Source of the DNA: an uncultured Eubacterium sp.
Lineage (GTDB): Bacteria > Bacillota > Clostridia > Oscillospirales > CAG-272
DNA length: 38,346 nt
NCBI GenBank assembly: GCA_900544285.1
Contig: UQUT01000016.1
Location: 1-38,346 of the forward strand
Direction of reading: 5' to 3'
This document shows, piece by piece, positions 1 through 7,699 of this stretch. Within the stretch, counting starts at the first letter, position 1, and every line of letters starts with the position of its first letter. The notes under the pieces are model-generated. The model was given only the letters and a program-made list of their open reading frames with translations, was not told the DNA's origin and searched no databases. A program made the translations under genes and the position numbers.

Positions 1-32
1 ATAGAGTGGAAAATCTGACATTTCCGCTCTAT
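1..32. other. Hairpin at window edge
   Basis: The first 32 bases form a 12-bp stem with one G-T wobble and an 8-base loop. There is no clean T run directly after it, so it may be an unfinished terminator of a gene left of the window or part of the repeat island. Confidence 0.45.
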
Positions 33-194
33 CGCCCCTCATTTCTATTTTATCTCGTTTGTACCCCTTGTACACCGATGTTTAACAAACTTTATGAAAA
101 GCAAACAAAGGTGATTTTTCATCTCTGTTTTTGTGTTGTCATGCCCGAAAAGAAAGTATGCAAAAAACTTCAATAATCGGTTTGAGAAAACTTT

Positions 195-386
195 TTCGCT
201 TTCTCCCGTCCCCGAAGGCACCAAAGCTCCGCACAATTAAAAACGCTTTAAGATTCGAACTTCACTCCCGCCTTTGCTTGGGTAAAGCCGACGTGGCAGA
301 AAAGCTCCGCCTTGAACTTTTAAGAGGGTTTCGGGACACTTCCCGAATTGCTTTCTTTCGTACTTTCTTTTCAAAAAAGAAAGTAC
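195..386. repeat. Dispersed repeat block A, copy 1
   Basis: About 192 bp, aligning nearly end to end with 15455-15646 (same strand) and with 32831-33006 (opposite strand). It ends in a perfect hairpin at 360-386 (12-bp stem, loop CAA) whose arms contain TACTTTCTTTT and its complement. Internal landmarks shared by the copies are TTTAAGATTCGA, GACGTGGCAGA and GAATTGCTTTCTTTCG. It has no coding potential and no known RNA family that I recognise. Confidence 0.85.
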
Positions 387-517
387 ACATAAGGAATGGC
401 GTTTGAAGCCCCCCGCAAAGAAGAGGGTGTAAGAAACCGCAATGCGGTGGAATGAACACTCCTTCACTCACGACTTCGTCGTGCCAGCTTCCTCAAGGAG
501 GAAGCCTTAAGAGAAAT

Positions 518-660
518 AAAAACTTCTTGCTTTTCCCCCGTCCACGCAGGCACAAAAGCTCCGCACAAAACATAATAACCCCGCGCGGAGCGCACCGCTT
601 CTCTTCGATCTTCTCTCTTATCTCTTATATCAAAAAAGCCCCGCCGAAGCGGGGCTTTTG
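518..660. repeat. Dispersed repeat block B, copy 1
   Basis: About 143 bp shared with 15773-15918, and in its right half with about 36990-37076. It starts with a GC-rich core related to the start of block A and ends with a pyrimidine-rich tract (about 590-637) next to the terminator of the minus-strand DHHW gene. Confidence 0.8.
632..659 (-). terminator. Terminator of the DHHW/MBOAT operon
   Basis: An 11-bp stem with a CGAA loop and a GC-rich core, flanked by A and T runs, lies directly after the stop codon of the minus-strand gene at 665. On the minus strand the stem is followed by a run of Ts, as in an intrinsic terminator. Confidence 0.85.
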
Positions 661-664
661 CTTT

Positions 665-1765
665 TTACTGTATTGTTTCGCTGTTGTTGAGAACGAGCGT
701 GCTGTAAAGGAAGAGGACATCGCTGCCTTCAAAATTTACAAACCTGCCGAGATAATCCGGAACAATATAACGTATATCGACAAGAGTTATCTTTGCGTAA
801 CCCTCGACGAGAAGCGGAGATATGCTGCTTCCGAAGGAGTCACGGAAAATGATAAGCTCTTTGTCCGTCTTTGCGTTCGGATTTTCGATGGTCATAAGCG
901 ATATTGAGCCGGAAAGGAACATCTGATATGGGTCTTTTCCATAAGCTTTTTCCATATCGTATACGGTTGTTTTCTTGCCCGTTTCATAGTTTGTGACTAT
1001 GCAGTTGTCAAGAATATCGCTTGTGAGATATTTAATCGTTTCCGAGGGCATGGGAAGTGCCGCCTGACCGTAATAAACGCCGTAAAAGGGATTGTCAAGC
1101 GTGTTTTCCCTGTACTGTCCCGAAAGGCTGACGCCCATTCCCTTTGCAAGGGCTGCCGCAGTTTCAAGCAGCTTTTCCTGTCTCCAGTGAGTATCCGTTT
1201 TATAGTAATCGGAAATTTCAAGCGTGTTCATTATGTCTATATACTGCGCATATGACATTTTATCCTTCATTTCGGAGACGAGCTTTTCGTAATCCATTTT
1301 GAGATAGCCGCCCTTGTCGGCAAGGAAATAACTCTTATCCGGTACTATGGAGAGATAAACGTTTGAAGCCTTTCCCTCCATATATTTTTTATAGACGTAT
1401 TCAAATCTGCTTGCCGCATATGCAATCGACTTGTCGTTGAGCGGATATTCAATCTTTGCCGCATAGCCGTCTTTTATATAAATTCCGTTGTTGTCAAGCT
1501 GACGGAAAACGTAATAGCTCGTCAGCGCTTTGAGCGTTCTGAACTGTTCTCTCAGTGGGAACTGATCCTGCGTGTATTTTTCAAACTTCGTCATAAACGA
1601 GCCGTTGAGCAGAGCTTTAAGCTCCGGCTTCGGAAGCTGCGCAAGGTCTCTGCGCTCGCTGTCCGAATATTTCTTTGCGGGTATCGCCCAACAGCCTATG
1701 ACAGTCGTCACAAAGAACGCGGCAATTATCACAAAAGAAATTATACTTTTTGTTTTGTTATTCAT
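665..1765 (-). CDS. DHHW-family (AlgJ/AlgX-like) exported protein
   Basis: A 366-aa protein with an N-terminal membrane anchor (residues 8-28) and an extracytoplasmic domain of the AlgJ/AlgX/DHHW type. The motif DTHW at 191-194 and the RDSFGSS segment at 308-314 (candidate nucleophile Ser310) match the SGNH-like acetyltransferase fold of this family. Such proteins usually take acetyl groups passed through the membrane by an MBOAT partner and place them on an envelope polymer. That partner is encoded directly upstream, 13 bp away. The start at 1765 is chosen because GGAGGTGAT precedes it; a longer frame to 1870 lacks an RBS and overlaps the MBOAT gene. The accepting polymer is unknown. Confidence 0.85.
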   Translation of the reverse strand: MNNKTKSIISFVIIAAFFVTTVIGCWAIPAKKYSDSERRDLAQLPKPELKALLNGSFMTKFEKYTQDQFPLREQFRTLKALTSYYVFRQLDNNGIYIKDGYAAKIEYPLNDKSIAYAASRFEYVYKKYMEGKASNVYLSIVPDKSYFLADKGGYLKMDYEKLVSEMKDKMSYAQYIDIMNTLEISDYYKTDTHWRQEKLLETAAALAKGMGVSLSGQYRENTLDNPFYGVYYGQAALPMPSETIKYLTSDILDNCIVTNYETGKKTTVYDMEKAYGKDPYQMFLSGSISLMTIENPNAKTDKELIIFRDSFGSSISPLLVEGYAKITLVDIRYIVPDYLGRFVNFEGSDVLFLYSTLVLNNSETIQ

Positions 1766-1778
1766 AATATCACCTCCG

Positions 1779-3185
1779 TCAGAAGCGGAAATAGAGGAAC
1801 GGATTGTATGACCCGTCAACAAGGCACGCCGTGCATATCGCAAGCAACACGCAGAGGGCAACCGGTGCAAGCACCGTCATTATCTTGCCGCCGACGCGAC
1901 TTTCGTTTATCTTGCCGACAACGAGCTTCGGAAGCGGCGTCGAGCCGATCATCGCGAGCAGGATGACAACTCCGTAGCTGCGCAGATAGTAAACAAACTC
2001 AGTCGAGACAAGCGGATAGCCGCCCGCGCCGAACATCGAACCTATATAAGAGAATGCGTCCTTCATGCTTGCCGCATCGAATATAACAAAGCTGATTATG
2101 ACAAGCAACAGCACGTAAATATGGTTCAGCACCTTGCTCTTTTTCAGATATTTGAGCAGGAACAGCTTTTCTATCATCAGTATGATTGCAAAATACAGTC
2201 CCCAGATGATAAAGTTCCAAGCCGCCCCGTGCCACATTCCGGTCAGCATCCAGACAACGAAAATATTAAAGAAATGTCTTGCCTTGCCGACTCTGTTTCC
2301 GCCGAGCGGAATATAAACATAGTCGCGGAACCATGAGCCGAGCGACATATGCCATCTGCGCCAGAACTCCGTAACGCTGCCCGAAATATAAGGATAATTG
2401 AAGTTTTCAAGGAAGTCAAAGCCGAAGATCTTTCCGAGTCCGATTGCCATATCGCTGTAACCGGAGAAGTCGAAATAGATATGAAGCGTATATGCTATGG
2501 CATAAAGCCAGAAGAAAAGAACGGATTTATCGCCGGACGCCTTGAAAGTATCGCAAAGCTCGCCGAGGAAGTTTGCAATGAGAATTTTCTTTGAAAGTCC
2601 GATGATGAAGCGGCTCATTCCCGCAGATATCTTTTCAAATGAGTGATTGCGGTTTCTCAGCTGCTCCGCTATATCGGAGTAACGGACAATCGGTCCCGCA
2701 ATAAGCTGCGGGAAAAGCGCAACATAGGTTGCGAGGTCAATCGGGTTTTTCTGCGCCGCAACGTCGCCTCTGTAAACGTCAACGGTATAGCTTAAAATCT
2801 GGAATGTATAGAAGCTGATGCCGACGGGAAGCGCGATTTTAAGAAGCGGAATGGAAAGTCCGGTCACCGCGTTGATGTTTGAAATGAAGAAGTCCGCATA
2901 TTTGAAATAGCCGAGTACGGCAAGACTGCTGGTAACGGAAAGAACCAGAAACAACTTTGCAAGACCGTGATTTTTTTCTCTGTACTTTTCAATCAGAAGT
3001 CCGAAAAGATATCCGAGTCCGATAGAAAGCACCATCCATATAACATACTTTGGCTCGCCCCACGCATAAAAGACAAGGCTCGAAAGGAGCAGAACCGTAT
3101 TTTTAAGAAAGCGCGGCGCAATCAGATATAAAAGTATTACACACGGTAAAAAGTAATACAAAAACGGAATGCTTGAAAATAACAT
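1779..3185 (-). CDS. MBOAT-family O-acyltransferase (AlgI-like)
   Basis: A 468-aa polytopic membrane protein of the MBOAT family, closest in pattern to AlgI/PatA/DltB-like acyltransferases. The family signature FWRRWHMSLGSWFRDY (274-289) and the invariant MWHG (317-320, putative catalytic His319) are present, in a chain rich in membrane helices. It should move acyl (most likely acetyl) groups across the membrane for transfer by the DHHW protein encoded next. The RBS AAGGTGG lies 4 bases before the ATG at 3185. It is the fourth gene of a run headed by an ECF sigma factor. The polymer acylated cannot be read from the sequence: wall glycopolymer, exopolysaccharide and peptidoglycan are all possible. 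Confidence 0.93.
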   Translation of the reverse strand: MLFSSIPFLYYFLPCVILLYLIAPRFLKNTVLLLSSLVFYAWGEPKYVIWMVLSIGLGYLFGLLIEKYREKNHGLAKLFLVLSVTSSLAVLGYFKYADFFISNINAVTGLSIPLLKIALPVGISFYTFQILSYTVDVYRGDVAAQKNPIDLATYVALFPQLIAGPIVRYSDIAEQLRNRNHSFEKISAGMSRFIIGLSKKILIANFLGELCDTFKASGDKSVLFFWLYAIAYTLHIYFDFSGYSDMAIGLGKIFGFDFLENFNYPYISGSVTEFWRRWHMSLGSWFRDYVYIPLGGNRVGKARHFFNIFVVWMLTGMWHGAAWNFIIWGLYFAIILMIEKLFLLKYLKKSKVLNHIYVLLLVIISFVIFDAASMKDAFSYIGSMFGAGGYPLVSTEFVYYLRSYGVVILLAMIGSTPLPKLVVGKINESRVGGKIMTVLAPVALCVLLAICTACLVDGSYNPFLYFRF

Positions 3186-3207
3186 ACGTCCACCTTTTTA
3201 CATAGCT

Positions 3208-3231
3208 ACGGCACCGCACAAGCGGTGCCGT
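3208..3231 (-). other. GC-rich hairpin between lipoprotein and MBOAT genes
   Basis: A perfect 10-bp stem with a 4-base loop sits in the 70-bp gap between the MBOAT start and the stop of the lipoprotein gene. It lies upstream of the MBOAT RBS in the minus-strand transcript order only if transcription runs from the MBOAT start toward 665; the lipoprotein stop at 3256 precedes it. No U run follows, so it looks like a processing or stability element rather than a strong terminator. Confidence 0.6.
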
Positions 3232-3255
3232 GCTTATTATTTTGTATTCGCTGAA

Positions 3256-3906
3256 TTATTCTTCTATTGCGTTATCTATAAGGAGCTTTGCGGATGTGTC
3301 AACGGCAAGACATTTTGCCTTGAAGGTATCCGTCAGTTCCGCATATCCGAATGCGACTATAACGTATTCGTCGACGGAGATAACAAGAACTTTTTCGGGG
3401 GAGCCGCATATCCAGTGTGTACCCATAATTGCGCTGTTGTAGTCCTTTGCAAAGCTTTCCGCAGTTTTAGCGTCCTTGAGATGGAATATCGCAGAGCTGA
3501 ACGTGTTTGTGTTCATCATATGCATAAGGTTTGCCGCGTCGTTTTTGACCGTTGCGAGAAGGTCATCGGTAATGTGGGTAAATGCCTTTATGGATTCTTT
3601 GTTCTTTTCTATATCAAAAGCTCCGGGACCTTCATCGGAATTGTGATCCTCATCACCGCCGCCGACGGGGAATTTATCGTCGTCGGTGTAAGAGCCCCAT
3701 ATTTTATTGAAGAGATCGAGCGCATTTGCGTATGCGGGAGTTACGGGAACATCGGGAGTTGTAGTGGTTGTTGTAGTGGTTGTAGATTCTGTTGTTGTGC
3801 CGTTTCCGGAGGAGCTTCCGGGGTCTTTTGTTCCTCCGCAGGATACGAGCGAGATTGTGAGTGTCAGCATAACTGCCGCAAGCAAAAGTGCAATAATCTT
3901 TTTCAT
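3256..3906 (-). CDS. Putative lipoprotein of unknown function
   Basis: A 216-aa protein with a lipoprotein signal peptide: basic start, hydrophobic core, and a lipobox ending LVSC, giving lipidated Cys23. A Ser/Thr-rich spacer with a run of nine Thr (about 42-50) follows. The globular part (about 58-216) has no motif that I can assign to a catalytic family. It lies 36 bp downstream of the putative anti-sigma gene and 70 bp upstream of the MBOAT gene, so it may belong to the same stress or envelope operon, possibly as a sensor or accessory factor (inference). The RBS GGAAGA is 8 bases before the ATG. Confidence 0.8.
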   Translation of the reverse strand: MKKIIALLLAAVMLTLTISLVSCGGTKDPGSSSGNGTTTESTTTTTTTTTPDVPVTPAYANALDLFNKIWGSYTDDDKFPVGGGDEDHNSDEGPGAFDIEKNKESIKAFTHITDDLLATVKNDAANLMHMMNTNTFSSAIFHLKDAKTAESFAKDYNSAIMGTHWICGSPEKVLVISVDEYVIVAFGYAELTDTFKAKCLAVDTSAKLLIDNAIEE

Positions 3907-3942
3907 CAGTGTTTTCTTCCTTTTCTGTGTAATGTGATTTTT

Positions 3943-4500
3943 TCAGTTTTTGCCTTCCTCGGCGGACAGTATCAGACAGTCCCGTTCGCCGTCATAGGTG
4001 GCTTTGATTATAAGGGTTTTACTTTTTGACGTCACCGTCAATTCAAAATTTTCTTTGCCCGAGATGTCCACGACCCATTCAAATGACGTGTCTCTTCTCG
4101 TTTTGATGGACGAGGTTATCCTGCCATCGGCGGTGCAAAGCGTTCCGCCTTCCGACGCTGTGATAACAGTTTTCCCATCTGCTTCGATTTTAATCGGGAC
4201 GGTTATCACCTTTTTTTCGCGCGGATTATGATCCTGTGAGTGACCCGAGAGAGGCGAAAGAGAGATTGCAGTCATCTCTCCCGAAATGTCCTGACCCTCA
4301 ACGCTCATATCAAAGTCGCCCATGCCGTGATTTCCGAAAAGCGTAAGCGAGAGGACAACCGCAATGCACGCGGCTATCGCGCCTATGTATTTCGTCATAG
4401 CCCGAAAATTCGGGGCTTTCCTTCTGACAGGCTCCCGCGCTTCCGTCAGCAGTTCGTCGTCTATCTCGGTGATAGCTCTTGCAAGTATTTCATTTTTCAT
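3943..4500 (-). CDS. Putative transmembrane anti-sigma factor
   Basis: A 185-aa protein with a short charged cytoplasmic N-terminus (residues 1-36, containing an IDDELLTEA segment), one membrane helix (about 38-56) and an extracytoplasmic domain of about 130 residues. No catalytic motif is visible. This layout, and its position 16 bp downstream of an ECF sigma gene, is the usual arrangement of a membrane anti-sigma factor in Clostridia. The role is inferred from context and topology, not from a clear domain match. The start codon is reasonable but its RBS (AAGG) lies very close, suggesting coupling to the sigma gene. Confidence 0.7.
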   Translation of the reverse strand: MKNEILARAITEIDDELLTEAREPVRRKAPNFRAMTKYIGAIAACIAVVLSLTLFGNHGMGDFDMSVEGQDISGEMTAISLSPLSGHSQDHNPREKKVITVPIKIEADGKTVITASEGGTLCTADGRITSSIKTRRDTSFEWVVDISGKENFELTVTSKSKTLIIKATYDGERDCLILSAEEGKN

Positions 4501-4516
4501 ACCTTCAACAAATTCA

Positions 4517-5077
4517 CTATACCGTGACTCCTTCCCGCTCCAGATGCGTTTTTAGTTTTGAGCGCGTTCTCAGCAGCATTGTTTTGACGTGGCTTTCGCT
4601 TATGCCGAACCTTTCCGCTATTTCCGAAACCGAATCGCAATAAAAATATCTGCAAACGAAAACCTTGCGATTAAGCTCCTTCTGCTCCCGCAGAAAATCG
4701 CTTATGCTTTTGCCGATAAGCTTTGCCTGCTGTTCTGTGTCCATCGTGTCACCTCCCGGAACGCAATCATCAAGTTCATCGAGAGAGACGGCGAATTCCC
4801 CTTCAATCCGCTTTTCCGCATACCTCATTTTATATTTGTTTATCGAAAGGTTACGCGTTATCTTGCCGGCGTATGCGGCAAGGTTCTGCGGTCTGCTCGG
4901 CGGAATCGAATTCCACATTTTCAGCCAGACGTCGTTTATACATTCTTCGCTGTCCGGCTCGCTTGAGAGGATGTTCATTGCAATTTTCATACAATATGAA
5001 CCGTATTTTTTGTCCGTTTCGCTTATAGCGGTTTCGTTACGGTCGAAATAGAGCCTGATTATCTGCTCATCCTCCAC
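4517..5077 (-). CDS. ECF-type RNA polymerase sigma factor
   Basis: A 186-aa sigma-70-family protein with region 2 at about 20-85 (including SEECINDVWLKMWNSIP) and region 4 at about 130-180 with a helix-turn-helix (SEIAERFGISESHVKTMLLR). Regions 1 and 3 are absent, as in ECF factors. It begins with GTG at 5077, preceded by AGGAGG at 7 bases. It should direct RNA polymerase to an envelope-stress regulon and be held inactive by the membrane protein encoded next. A candidate autoregulatory promoter (TGTAAC, 16 bp, TGTATA) lies upstream. Confidence 0.92.
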   Translation of the reverse strand: MEDEQIIRLYFDRNETAISETDKKYGSYCMKIAMNILSSEPDSEECINDVWLKMWNSIPPSRPQNLAAYAGKITRNLSINKYKMRYAEKRIEGEFAVSLDELDDCVPGGDTMDTEQQAKLIGKSISDFLREQKELNRKVFVCRYFYCDSVSEIAERFGISESHVKTMLLRTRSKLKTHLEREGVTV

Positions 5078-5111
5078 GTCTTCACCTCCTGCTCTTGCGC
5101 CTCCATCCCTA

Positions 5112-5139
5112 TATACAGATTTTTTTCGGGAAGGTTACA
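5112..5139 (-). promoter_or_regulatory. Candidate ECF-type promoter of the sigma operon
   Basis: On the minus strand TGTAAC(C) at 5134-5139 is followed after 16 bp by TGTATA at 5112-5117. The AAC-containing -35 and this spacing resemble ECF promoters such as those of SigW/SigV-type factors, not a housekeeping TTGACA/TATAAT pair. It lies 35 bp upstream of the sigma start codon, so autoregulation is likely (inference). Confidence 0.6.
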
Positions 5140-5260
5140 CTTTTTCAAAAAATTTTTATTTTTATTTTTTTGCTTCGCGCGGAAATTATTTCCCGCGCCT
5201 GTTTCAATTTATATTTTATCATTTCTTTATGAACATTTCAAGGCTTACGGTGCTAAAAGA

Positions 5261-5298
5261 AAAAGGCGGGCTCCCCCCTTCCGGAGGAGCCCGCTTTT
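5261..5298 (-). terminator. Terminator after the mgtC-like gene
   Basis: A 9-bp GC-rich stem (GCGGGCTCC paired with its complement) flanked by A and T runs lies just past the stop codon at 5303. On the minus strand it is followed by a T-rich stretch. Confidence 0.85.
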
Positions 5299-5302
5299 CG
5301 GT

Positions 5303-6022
5303 TTATCTCATTTCTTCAATATAATATACGTAATCAAGTGTCCGCAACGCTTCGATTATCTCCGTATGCGTTTTGTATTTTTTTAGCTCTGCGGAGCTTA
5401 TCGTTATCGCGACCGTGTAAACGCTGAGTCCGGAATTGAGATATGCCGGATTTGCTTCAATATCATCTATGCGGAGTCCCAGCTCACGTATCGTCGTGAC
5501 AAAATCCTGAAGGTTGTTCTTGTTTTTAAGCTCAAGGTGGACTTCAAAATGATTTGAGCGGTTTTTGAGCATAATTTCAATCTTCGGGAAGAACGAAAGA
5601 CTGACAAGCGTCGTTACAAATGCGACAAGGGTGAGGGTGTAAAGTCCGGCACCTGCGGCAAGACCGATTATTCCGCAAGCCCAGAGTCCTGCGGAGGTTG
5701 TAAGTCCTCTTATCTGATTTCTTGAGCTGAACAGCACGGAGTTGCCGCTTATCATCGCAGAGGCAATTATAGTCGCCGCGGAAAGAATGGGCAGCTTTAT
5801 GGAGGTTCCCTCTATAAGCGCGAGATCAATAAGCATTGATACCGTCGAAGCAAGCGATATCGTTATAAACGTGCGCAGTCCTGCCGAGTGTCTCTTGCTT
5901 GACCTTTCACACCCGATTATCGCCGAAAGAACAAGCGAAATTGCTATTCTGAAAATGACCGACCACGTTCCCAGCTGTGACGACCAGTCACCGAGGAGCT
6001 TTGCAATACTATCGTAAATCAT
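5303..6022 (-). CDS. MgtC/SapB-family membrane protein
   Basis: A 239-aa protein with four to five N-terminal membrane helices and a cytoplasmic C-terminal ACT-like region (about 150-239). The HSAGLRT segment near residue 45 and the TTSAGLWACGIIGLAAG segment near 110-126 are typical of MgtC/SapB. The usual GxGFLGAG stretch is replaced by a divergent sequence (ISGNSVLFSSRN). Family members are linked to magnesium homeostasis and ATP synthase control, but most are not shown to transport Mg2+. RBS GGAGAA lies 6 bases before the ATG. It is 13 bp downstream of the antiporter gene and probably cotranscribed with it. Confidence 0.85.
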   Translation of the reverse strand: MIYDSIAKLLGDWSSQLGTWSVIFRIAISLVLSAIIGCERSSKRHSAGLRTFITISLASTVSMLIDLALIEGTSIKLPILSAATIIASAMISGNSVLFSSRNQIRGLTTSAGLWACGIIGLAAGAGLYTLTLVAFVTTLVSLSFFPKIEIMLKNRSNHFEVHLELKNKNNLQDFVTTIRELGLRIDDIEANPAYLNSGLSVYTVAITISSAELKKYKTHTEIIEALRTLDYVYYIEEMR

Positions 6023-6035
6023 CGTAATTTCTCCT

Positions 6036-7484
6036 TTATTTTCTGTTTATAAATCCGCGCCTGCGACCCATCGCGCCCATCGCGGCATATTGTTCCTCCG
6101 CCGCTTCAAGAAACGCCTGCTCCTCTTCCGATGGGGCGGGGTCGCTGTGAGCGGGAAGCTCCGATTGTATTTTCTTTATCCTCTCCGTCAGGATTTCAAC
6201 CGGCGTTTTTGCAACGCCGCCCTCCGTCACGGGAATATCGGCTGTAATCTCCTCAAGATTTGTTGAATACGAATGTGAGAGATACAGCGAAAGCTTTGCC
6301 GCCGCAGGTCCTATCAGCTCATACAGCACGCTGGACGCCAGAATGACCGTCTGCAAGGCGTTTCCGGTCTCTCCTCCGAGCATTCTCGCTCCGAGTGCGG
6401 CAAGACCGATTGCAACTCCCGCCTGCGGTATAAGCGCAAGTCCGAGATAATTGCGAACCTTTCTGTCCTTGCCGACTATCGCGCAACCGATAAAAGAGCC
6501 TGCATATTTGCCCACGATTCTGACAAAGAAATACAGCACTCCGACAACCAGCAGAGGCACTCCGCCGACGGCGGACGAGGTGTTGACGAGAGCCCCGAGG
6601 TCAAAAGTGATACCCGACCTTACGAAGAACAAAAGCAGTATCGGCGGGCTGAAATAGTTCAGCTGCTTAAAGAGCTTGTCGTCATCCGTTGTGTTTATAT
6701 ATACCATTCCCATGGACATACACCCGAGCAGGGGCGAAATATCCATCACGGCGCATATGCCACAGAAGGTGAAAAGCAACGCGACCGAAACGATGAGTCT
6801 GTTGTCGGTCGAGCGCTTGTTCATCAGCCATTTCATCAGAAGCCCGAAAAAGCCGCCGAGCAGAAGCACGACAAGATTCAGGATTATCGGTTTTATGATA
6901 CTTTCAAATCCGGCGGAGCTGCTGCCTGCGGAAGACGCAAGAGCAATCGATATCGCCGCGCTGTACGCAAGCAAGCCGACAACGTCATCCAGTGCAACGA
7001 CCTGCAAAAGCGTATCGACGAAGTCTCCCTTTGCCCGCGTCTGGCGGATTGTCATCATTGTTGAAGCGGGGGCTGTCGCCGCCGCGAGCGCCGCAAGCAC
7101 AGCGGAGAATGCAAGGTCAAGCCCGAGCACCCAATATGTAACTATAAAGACGAAAAGCGTTGCCACAAGAGACTCGAGCAGAGTGATTATTACAACCTTC
7201 ATTCCGTTTTTCTTAAGCGTCGACAGCCGGAAAAATTCTCCCGTGCTGAACGCTATGAACGAAAGGGCGATATCCGGAAGGAACTCTGTTCCGTCTATGA
7301 CCTTTTGCGGTATTATATCAAAAACGTAAGGCCCTATCAGTATTCCGACGACGATATACGCCGTTACGTTCGGAAGGCGGAGCAGCTTTGTTATCCGCGT
7401 CATCAGAAATCCGCAGAAAAGCATAACCGCTATGGAAATTATCACCGAGGCGACAGGCCCCGTGCTTTCCACAAGTGCACGCAT
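6036..7484 (-). CDS. Cation/proton antiporter, CPA2 (KefB/NapA-like)
   Basis: A 482-aa polytopic protein with about 12 predicted membrane helices and a short cytoplasmic tail. The early LRLPNVTAYIVVGILIGP segment and the central LQVVALDDVVGLLAY segment, with its Asp-Asp pair, are hallmarks of monovalent cation/proton antiporters of the CPA2 group. It should exchange Na+ or K+ for protons across the cytoplasmic membrane; the ion cannot be told from sequence. No TrkA-type nucleotide-binding domain is attached. I prefer the start at 7484 because AAAGGA (7493-7498) lies 8 bases before it; the in-frame ATG at 7493 overlaps that RBS. It forms an operon with the MgtC-like gene. Confidence 0.88.
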   Translation of the reverse strand: MRALVESTGPVASVIISIAVMLFCGFLMTRITKLLRLPNVTAYIVVGILIGPYVFDIIPQKVIDGTEFLPDIALSFIAFSTGEFFRLSTLKKNGMKVVIITLLESLVATLFVFIVTYWVLGLDLAFSAVLAALAAATAPASTMMTIRQTRAKGDFVDTLLQVVALDDVVGLLAYSAAISIALASSAGSSSAGFESIIKPIILNLVVLLLGGFFGLLMKWLMNKRSTDNRLIVSVALLFTFCGICAVMDISPLLGCMSMGMVYINTTDDDKLFKQLNYFSPPILLLFFVRSGITFDLGALVNTSSAVGGVPLLVVGVLYFFVRIVGKYAGSFIGCAIVGKDRKVRNYLGLALIPQAGVAIGLAALGARMLGGETGNALQTVILASSVLYELIGPAAAKLSLYLSHSYSTNLEEITADIPVTEGGVAKTPVEILTERIKKIQSELPAHSDPAPSEEEQAFLEAAEEQYAAMGAMGRRRGFINRK

Positions 7485-7508
7485 ATCTTTCATCCTTTCT
7501 TTCGTGAT

Positions 7509-7533
7509 ATCTCCCGACTTCTCCGCGGGAGAT
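7509..7533 (-). other. Leader hairpin before the antiporter gene
   Basis: A 7-bp stem (ATCTCCC paired with GGGAGAT) with an 11-base loop lies in the predicted 5' leader, about 11 bases upstream of the RBS. It has no U run. It may only stabilise the mRNA; no riboswitch class is recognisable. Confidence 0.4.
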
Positions 7534-7547
7534 GTGTGTATTATTAC

Positions 7548-7576
7548 ATGATATTACTTTCTTTCGGTTTTGTCAA
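7548..7576 (-). promoter_or_regulatory. Sigma-A promoter of the antiporter operon
   Basis: On the minus strand TTGACA (7571-7576) and TATCAT (7548-7553) are separated by 17 bp. A short leader follows. Confidence 0.8.
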
Positions 7577-7643
7577 CCGTTTCAGAGTTTTTTGCAAAAA
7601 ACAATGATTTATCCGTTTTTTCCCATTGTTTTTGATAAAACGA

Positions 7644-7681
7644 CCGGAGAAGTCCGTCGCCGTGCAGCAAGACCTCTCCGG
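7644..7681 (-). terminator. Probable terminator of the envelope operon
   Basis: An 11-bp stem with one mismatch (CCGGAGAAGTC against GACCTCTCCGG) lies about 20 bp past the SPFH stop codon and is followed on the minus strand by a short T-rich stretch. The loop is long (16 bases), so termination may be partial. Confidence 0.6.
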
Positions 7682-7699
7682 ATTTGATTTTTTGTTTTT

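Larger units (their letters stand above)
1..664. repeat. Non-coding repeat island 1
   Basis: This 664-bp stretch holds no convincing gene; its open frames are short and run through hairpins and repeats. It contains, in order: a 12-bp stem hairpin (1-32), a hairpin followed by a T run (about 104-136), a sequence related to the left end of the repeats at 15130 and 36784 (about 142-185), block A (195-386) ending in a perfect 12-bp stem hairpin (360-386), two small hairpins including 487-505, and block B (518-660) ending in a terminator. Blocks A and B are repeated at 15455-15646 and 15773-15918. Block A also occurs inverted at 32831-33006. Confidence 0.85.

Noticed and set aside
452..907. Open frame of 151 codons on the plus strand
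   Set aside because: It runs through repeat block B, a terminator hairpin and the 3' end of the DHHW gene. No RBS or domain is seen.
3169..4029. Open frame of 286 codons with many Cys residues on the plus strand
   Set aside because: Antisense to the lipoprotein gene; the Cys/Val runs come from the complement of the Thr-repeat region.
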